A stretch of 14,556 nucleotides of DNA, from contig SXPW01000136.1 in NCBI GenBank assembly GCA_005793785.1, forward strand, positions 1-14,556. Reading direction: 5' to 3'. The notes below the pieces were generated by a model that did no database searches, had not been told where the DNA came from, and saw nothing but the letters and a program-made list of their open reading frames with translations. Source of the stretch: Actinomycetota bacterium (lineage in GTDB: Bacteria > Actinomycetota > Acidimicrobiia > Acidimicrobiales > Ilumatobacteraceae). Position 1 is the stretch's first letter, and each line of letters begins with the position of its first letter. A program made the translations under genes and the position numbers. This document shows positions 12,801 to 14,556 of the stretch, in pieces.

Positions 12801-14556
12801 TGGTGAATTGGTATTGTCCGGCAGTCGTCGCCGCAGCGGTCACGTTGCCCGCACCGTCTTGGAACGCCCCGGCATCAATCAACAAGAAGTAGGTGGTGGA
12901 GGCCGTGAGGTTTGCGGTGGGGTCTACCTGGATCCTCAGGCCACCGCCGAGTGATGACACGCTGTCGGAAGGCAACGTAAACGTTTCGACTGGCGTCGCA
13001 CAATCGGCGGCGCCCGTGCACAAACGAATGGTCTTGGTGGCGACGGTCGAGACCGCTTCACTGAAACTGAGTTGCAGCGATCGCGTGGGGTCGAACGATC
13101 CCATGTTGTGTGGCGGGTCCGATTGGTTGGGATTGAACACCGGTGCCACCGAGTCCGGACTTGCCTGGAACGTCCATACCGCACTTCCGGTGAGCGCCGC
13201 CGACGCGTTACCAGCCAAGTCAAGCACCGCCCCGGCTTCGGCCTCGACGTAGTAATTGGTCGGTGGGTCCATTACGAGGTTGACGGTGGATGCCTTCCCA
13301 AGACGCGTGACGGTGATTGCCGCCCCGGAGTTGTTCGGAAAATTGTCAACGGCGGCGTTACCACCACCGCCGCCGTTCAACGTGATGGTCTCCCACGCGA
13401 CCCGTATGACGGTGCCGTCGGCAACGGCGCTCGCCACGTCTTCATTCGTCCTGGCGAAGGTGAAGGTGGTGGTCGACGGAGCAGAAGCAACGAGATACGT
13501 GCCGTTGAAAACTCCAGCGTTTGCACCAGTCATGCCCGCAATCGTGACGGTGTTGCCCGCCACCAAACCGTGTGCGGTGCCCGTCGTAATCGTGGCGACG
13601 TTGCTCGCCAACGCAGCACTAGAAATGTTCTTTGCAACGTGAGGCACGACCGTCTTGATGAACAGCTTCTTGGTGTCCACCACGGAGACGTTCTCCGGAA
13701 ACATCATGGTGAGCGCCTGAGTCGGCTGGGCGCCGACTGCTCCCGGGAATGGCATGAATCCCATTGGCTGTGGGGCGACGTTGTCGATGGTGATGTTCTT
13801 GTTCAGATTCAATGAGCCGGTTGCACCCGACGATGGCACGACGATCGAACCGGTGACACCACTGATGGTGCCGCCGTTCAATTGAAGGCCCGTCACGTTG
13901 AGTCGTTTGCCGGCTTGCGCCAGCGTGGAGTGCGCCGCACCGATGGTGTAGGTGAAGGTGAGGGTCTTGGTGCCACTTCCGCTCGCGTAACTTGCCACTG
14001 CGTCGTTTCCAGAGTTGAGCACGAGTTGGGGCGTTCCGGTGACCGAAACAGCCTGATTGAACTTGACCTGGATCGACGGGGCGGTACCGCCACCGGACCT
14101 GTATGGCCCGTTGGCGGTGGATGACGTGATGTTCACGATCGATGCCGGTGCCGCACCGGTTTCGAAATTCCACGTGGTCGCATTCGAGATGGCTGCGAGC
14201 GCATTGCCGGAGCGATCGAGCACGGCACCAGCCTGGACGCGTACATGGAGTGCGGTATTGCCTGGTAGCGAACCCGTGGGATCGATGGTGAGCGTGAACG
14301 GTGCCGAGTTGCCACTCGAGTAGGTAAGAGAAGAACCATACGACGGAATTGCCTCGACGACTCGCCGCGCGGTGCCCGCCGACGCCGCGACCGACACAAC
14401 ATCAGGCGTGTTGGCGACGTTTGAGAGTGACGCGCCACTCGCTCGGGTCAGGTTCACGGTGAACGTGTTTGCATCAGCGGACAACACCACGAATGCACCA
14501 TTGATCTGTCGTTGGGCGCCGCCTGCCGTCGCCATATTCTCGATCACGACGGTGTC
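9808..14556 (-). CDS. giant Ig-like/FCCH-like protein with about 56 tandem 16-residue repeats (5' end outside window)
   Basis: An open frame of about 1,580 residues that stays open to the window edge, so the N-terminus and any signal peptide are missing. Residue numbers here count from the GTG at 14547. Residues 1-583 are beta-rich: an FCCH-like unit (about 1-50), an SbsA-type Ig-like stretch (about 63-131, ending in AGAVLDRSGN), a SwmB-like unit (about 136-258), a second Ig-like stretch (259-462, AGAVLDLAGN) interrupted by an FCCH-like insert (about 303-380), and a third Ig-like domain (469-582, DAGAFQDGAGN). A Gly/Pro linker with two Cys follows (584-628), then two blocks of 16-residue repeats (648-1143 and 1178-1561) and a short tail. 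Ig-like and FCCH-like units suggest a secreted or surface protein; I infer this, since no export signal is visible. No LPxTG anchor with a membrane tail is present at the C-terminus. The family is not one I recognise. Confidence 0.9.
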   Translation of the reverse strand, partial: DTVVIENMATAGGAQRQINGAFVVLSADANTFTVNLTRASGASLSNVANTPDVVSVAASAGTARRVVEAIPSYGSSLTYSSGNSAPFTLTIDPTGSLPGNTALHVRVQAGAVLDRSGNALAAISNATTWNFETGAAPASIVNITSSTANGPYRSGGGTAPSIQVKFNQAVSVTGTPQLVLNSGNDAVASYASGSGTKTLTFTYTIGAAHSTLAQAGKRLNVTGLQLNGGTISGVTGSIVVPSSGATGSLNLNKNITIDNVAPQPMGFMPFPGAVGAQPTQALTMMFPENVSVVDTKKLFIKTVVPHVAKNISSAALASNVATITTGTAHGLVAGNTVTIAGMTGANAGVFNGTYLVASAPSTTTFTFARTNEDVASAVADGTVIRVAWETITLNGGGGGNAAVDNFPNNSGAAITVTRLGKASTVNLVMDPPTNYYVEAEAGAVLDLAGNASAALTGSAVWTFQASPDSVAPVFNPNQSDPPHNMGSFDPTRSLQLSFSEAVSTVATKTIRLCTGAADCATPVETFTLPSDSVSSLGGGLRIQVDPTANLTASTTYFLLIDAGAFQDGAGNVTAAATTAGQYQFTTMGMGGGGGGGVSCGPPPLPPCNVGPGLNFGPGGMIQNPGAIGGSDMANLRPDNFMGFRPDDARNLGAGALQNFRPDQFGALPPTAMAGFDRNQIGNLNPAAMAGMNQDQLRALPPEAMQGFRPDQFAQLPPSAMAAMDQTRLGALPPSAMAGFNANQMAQLPPSAMAAFDPTRMQQLPPSAMAGFNANQMQQLPPAAMQGFNANQMAQLPPSAMQGFNPTKMAQLPPSAMGGFNANQMAQLPPAAFTAFDPTKVQNLPPAAMAGFDATRMGQMPPTAMQGFKPDQFAQLPPQAMAGVSPTMMAQFPPSAMGGFNANQMAALPPEAMKVFDPSKMQNLPPAAMAGFDPTKMQAMPPTAMAVMNPNQLGQMPPTAFAAIQPQQFNVLPPTAMQGFNPQLMAALPPQMVQNFKPDQFAQIPPTAMGGFNEDRFRALPAQAMTAFNPQQMNAVPPAAMEGMRFSQMNVIPPTAMQGFKPDQFAALPPQAMQGFKPDQFAALPPQALSGMEPQQMRALPPDAARSLSPQQVTAFPPQTMAAIPPGVFRAFPPEAIAALTPEQRNALPPQALNPPPLAQPATAGNIGAIINSISGWNIDKVPPAAFTGMKPADLSKLPSDAFNALSPLQVGALPATAMGGMKPAQLSSLPPEAMAAFKPTQLGALPPAAMAAMSPAQFGSLPPAAMAAMKPTQAGQLPPEAFEAMKPTQMNQLPPQAFGAMKPTQIGSLPPEAMAAMKPTQLGALPPNALTALDSQQLAALPATAMAVMKPTQAAALPPAAMAEMKPAQVGALPPSAVGSFKPDQMAALPPEALTTMKPTQVGALKPTAVAALEPEQMAALPATALTQMKPTQAAALPIDAIAEMKPAQVGALPPAAVGGLKPDQVSALPPEAMTSMKPTQVAALKPAALGGLEPAQVDALPPTALRQVSGAQLGAIPTDALKSLDTAQINALPSEAFRGMKPDQANALSPDQARAMAPADVAQMPPAVRTIVNGLKAQPPA
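9865..11016 (-). repeat. repeat block 2: 24 tandem 16-residue units (48 bp each)
   Basis: Residues 1178-1561 are 24 units with consensus LPPxAMxxMKPTQxxA, with no insertion or deletion between units. Lysine holds position 10 in 16 of 24 units, and KPTQ occurs nine times. At DNA level the units are diverged, with many synonymous changes, suggesting the protein pattern is kept by selection. A partial unit (MPPAVRTIVNGL) closes the protein. Confidence 0.92.
10057..10536 (-). repeat. higher-order duplication: two 80-residue (240-bp) super-units
   Basis: Units 11-15 of block 2 (10297-10536) and units 16-20 (10057-10296) match in order: each opens with LPAT and KPTQAAA, goes on with an EMKPAQVGA unit, a KPDQ unit and an LPPEA..KPTQV unit, and ends with an LKP..LEPxQ unit. 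The odd LPAT and LKP openings recur exactly five units apart, which points to a five-unit duplication. Confidence 0.8.
11017..11118 (-). other. 34-residue non-repeat linker between repeat blocks
   Basis: Residues 1144-1177 start as a normal unit (LPPQAL), then turn into a Pro-rich stretch (NPPPLAQPATAG) and a hydrophobic NIGAIINSISGWNIDK. It holds the only Trp in the C-terminal 930 residues. It separates two blocks with different residue preferences, so it may be a hinge or a short folded element. Confidence 0.75.
11119..12606 (-). repeat. repeat block 1: 31 tandem 16-residue units (48 bp each)
   Basis: Residues 648-1143 are 31 units with consensus LPPxAMxGFNxNQMAQ. Hydrophobic residues recur at positions 1, 5-6, 9 and 14; prolines at 2-3 and often 11 would cap two short helices per unit. 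Position 10 is mostly Asn, Asp or other uncharged residues, with Lys in only four units. Units 26 and 27 (11359-11406 and 11311-11358) are nearly identical in DNA, a sign of recent unit duplication. A degenerate lead-in (NLRPDNFMGFRPDDARN, 631-647) precedes the first unit. Confidence 0.92.
12664..12798 (-). other. Gly/Pro-rich hinge between Ig-like and repeat regions
   Basis: Residues 584-628 contain a run of seven glycines, then SCGPPPLPPCNVGPG with two cysteines eight residues apart, and further Gly-Pro-Asn sequence. It is likely flexible and joins the beta-rich part to the repeats. The Cys pair could form a disulfide if the protein is exported. Confidence 0.7.

Overview
The window looks like chromosomal DNA from a high-GC actinobacterium. 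I infer a member of the Acidimicrobiia (Ilumatobacter-like, possibly aquatic), but no rRNA or marker gene is present to prove it. The hints are the GC-rich coding bias, a Baeyer-Villiger monooxygenase very close in sequence to mycobacterial EthA, a DUF4395 membrane protein, frequent GTG starts, and several start codons lying 6-9 nt after a TANNNT -10 element, as in leaderless actinobacterial mRNAs. Coding density is very high. The longest gap between genes is 73 nt, so no stretch above 300 bases lacks a gene. I saw no tRNA, rRNA, CRISPR array, insertion sequence or riboswitch.

Layout. (1) 64-1689, minus: a four-gene run with class I fructose-bisphosphate aldolase (fda) first, then a PH-like hypothetical protein and two very small membrane proteins. 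(2) 1725-3601, plus: an SDR reductase, a 6-pyruvoyl-tetrahydropterin synthase and GTP cyclohydrolase I. Together these could make tetrahydrobiopterin from GTP. The SDR promoter and the fda promoter appear to overlap back to back. (3) 3629-5305, minus: a TSUP (TauE/SafE) transporter, a DUF1634-like small membrane protein and a NAD(P)H-dependent FMN reductase. A DUF4395 membrane protein (5318-5809, plus) diverges from the transporter with only 12 nt between starts. (4) 5859-9734, plus: an FAD/NAD(P)-binding protein, then a tightly packed cassette of an EthA-like Baeyer-Villiger monooxygenase, an AhpD/CMD-like protein and a VOC metalloenzyme. A perfect 32-bp palindrome ends it. (5) 9808-14556, minus: one very large ORF cut by the window edge. 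It has nested Ig-like and FCCH-like domains, a Gly/Pro linker and about 56 tandem copies of a 16-residue repeat (about 2.7 kb).

The most unusual item is the repeat protein in region 5. It has a strictly phased 16-residue unit with consensus LPPxAMxxFxPxQMxA, two blocks with different charge character, a short non-repeat linker between them, and an 80-residue higher-order duplication. The second is the compact three-gene set for tetrahydrobiopterin synthesis, whose middle enzyme resembles the animal-type synthase rather than QueD.
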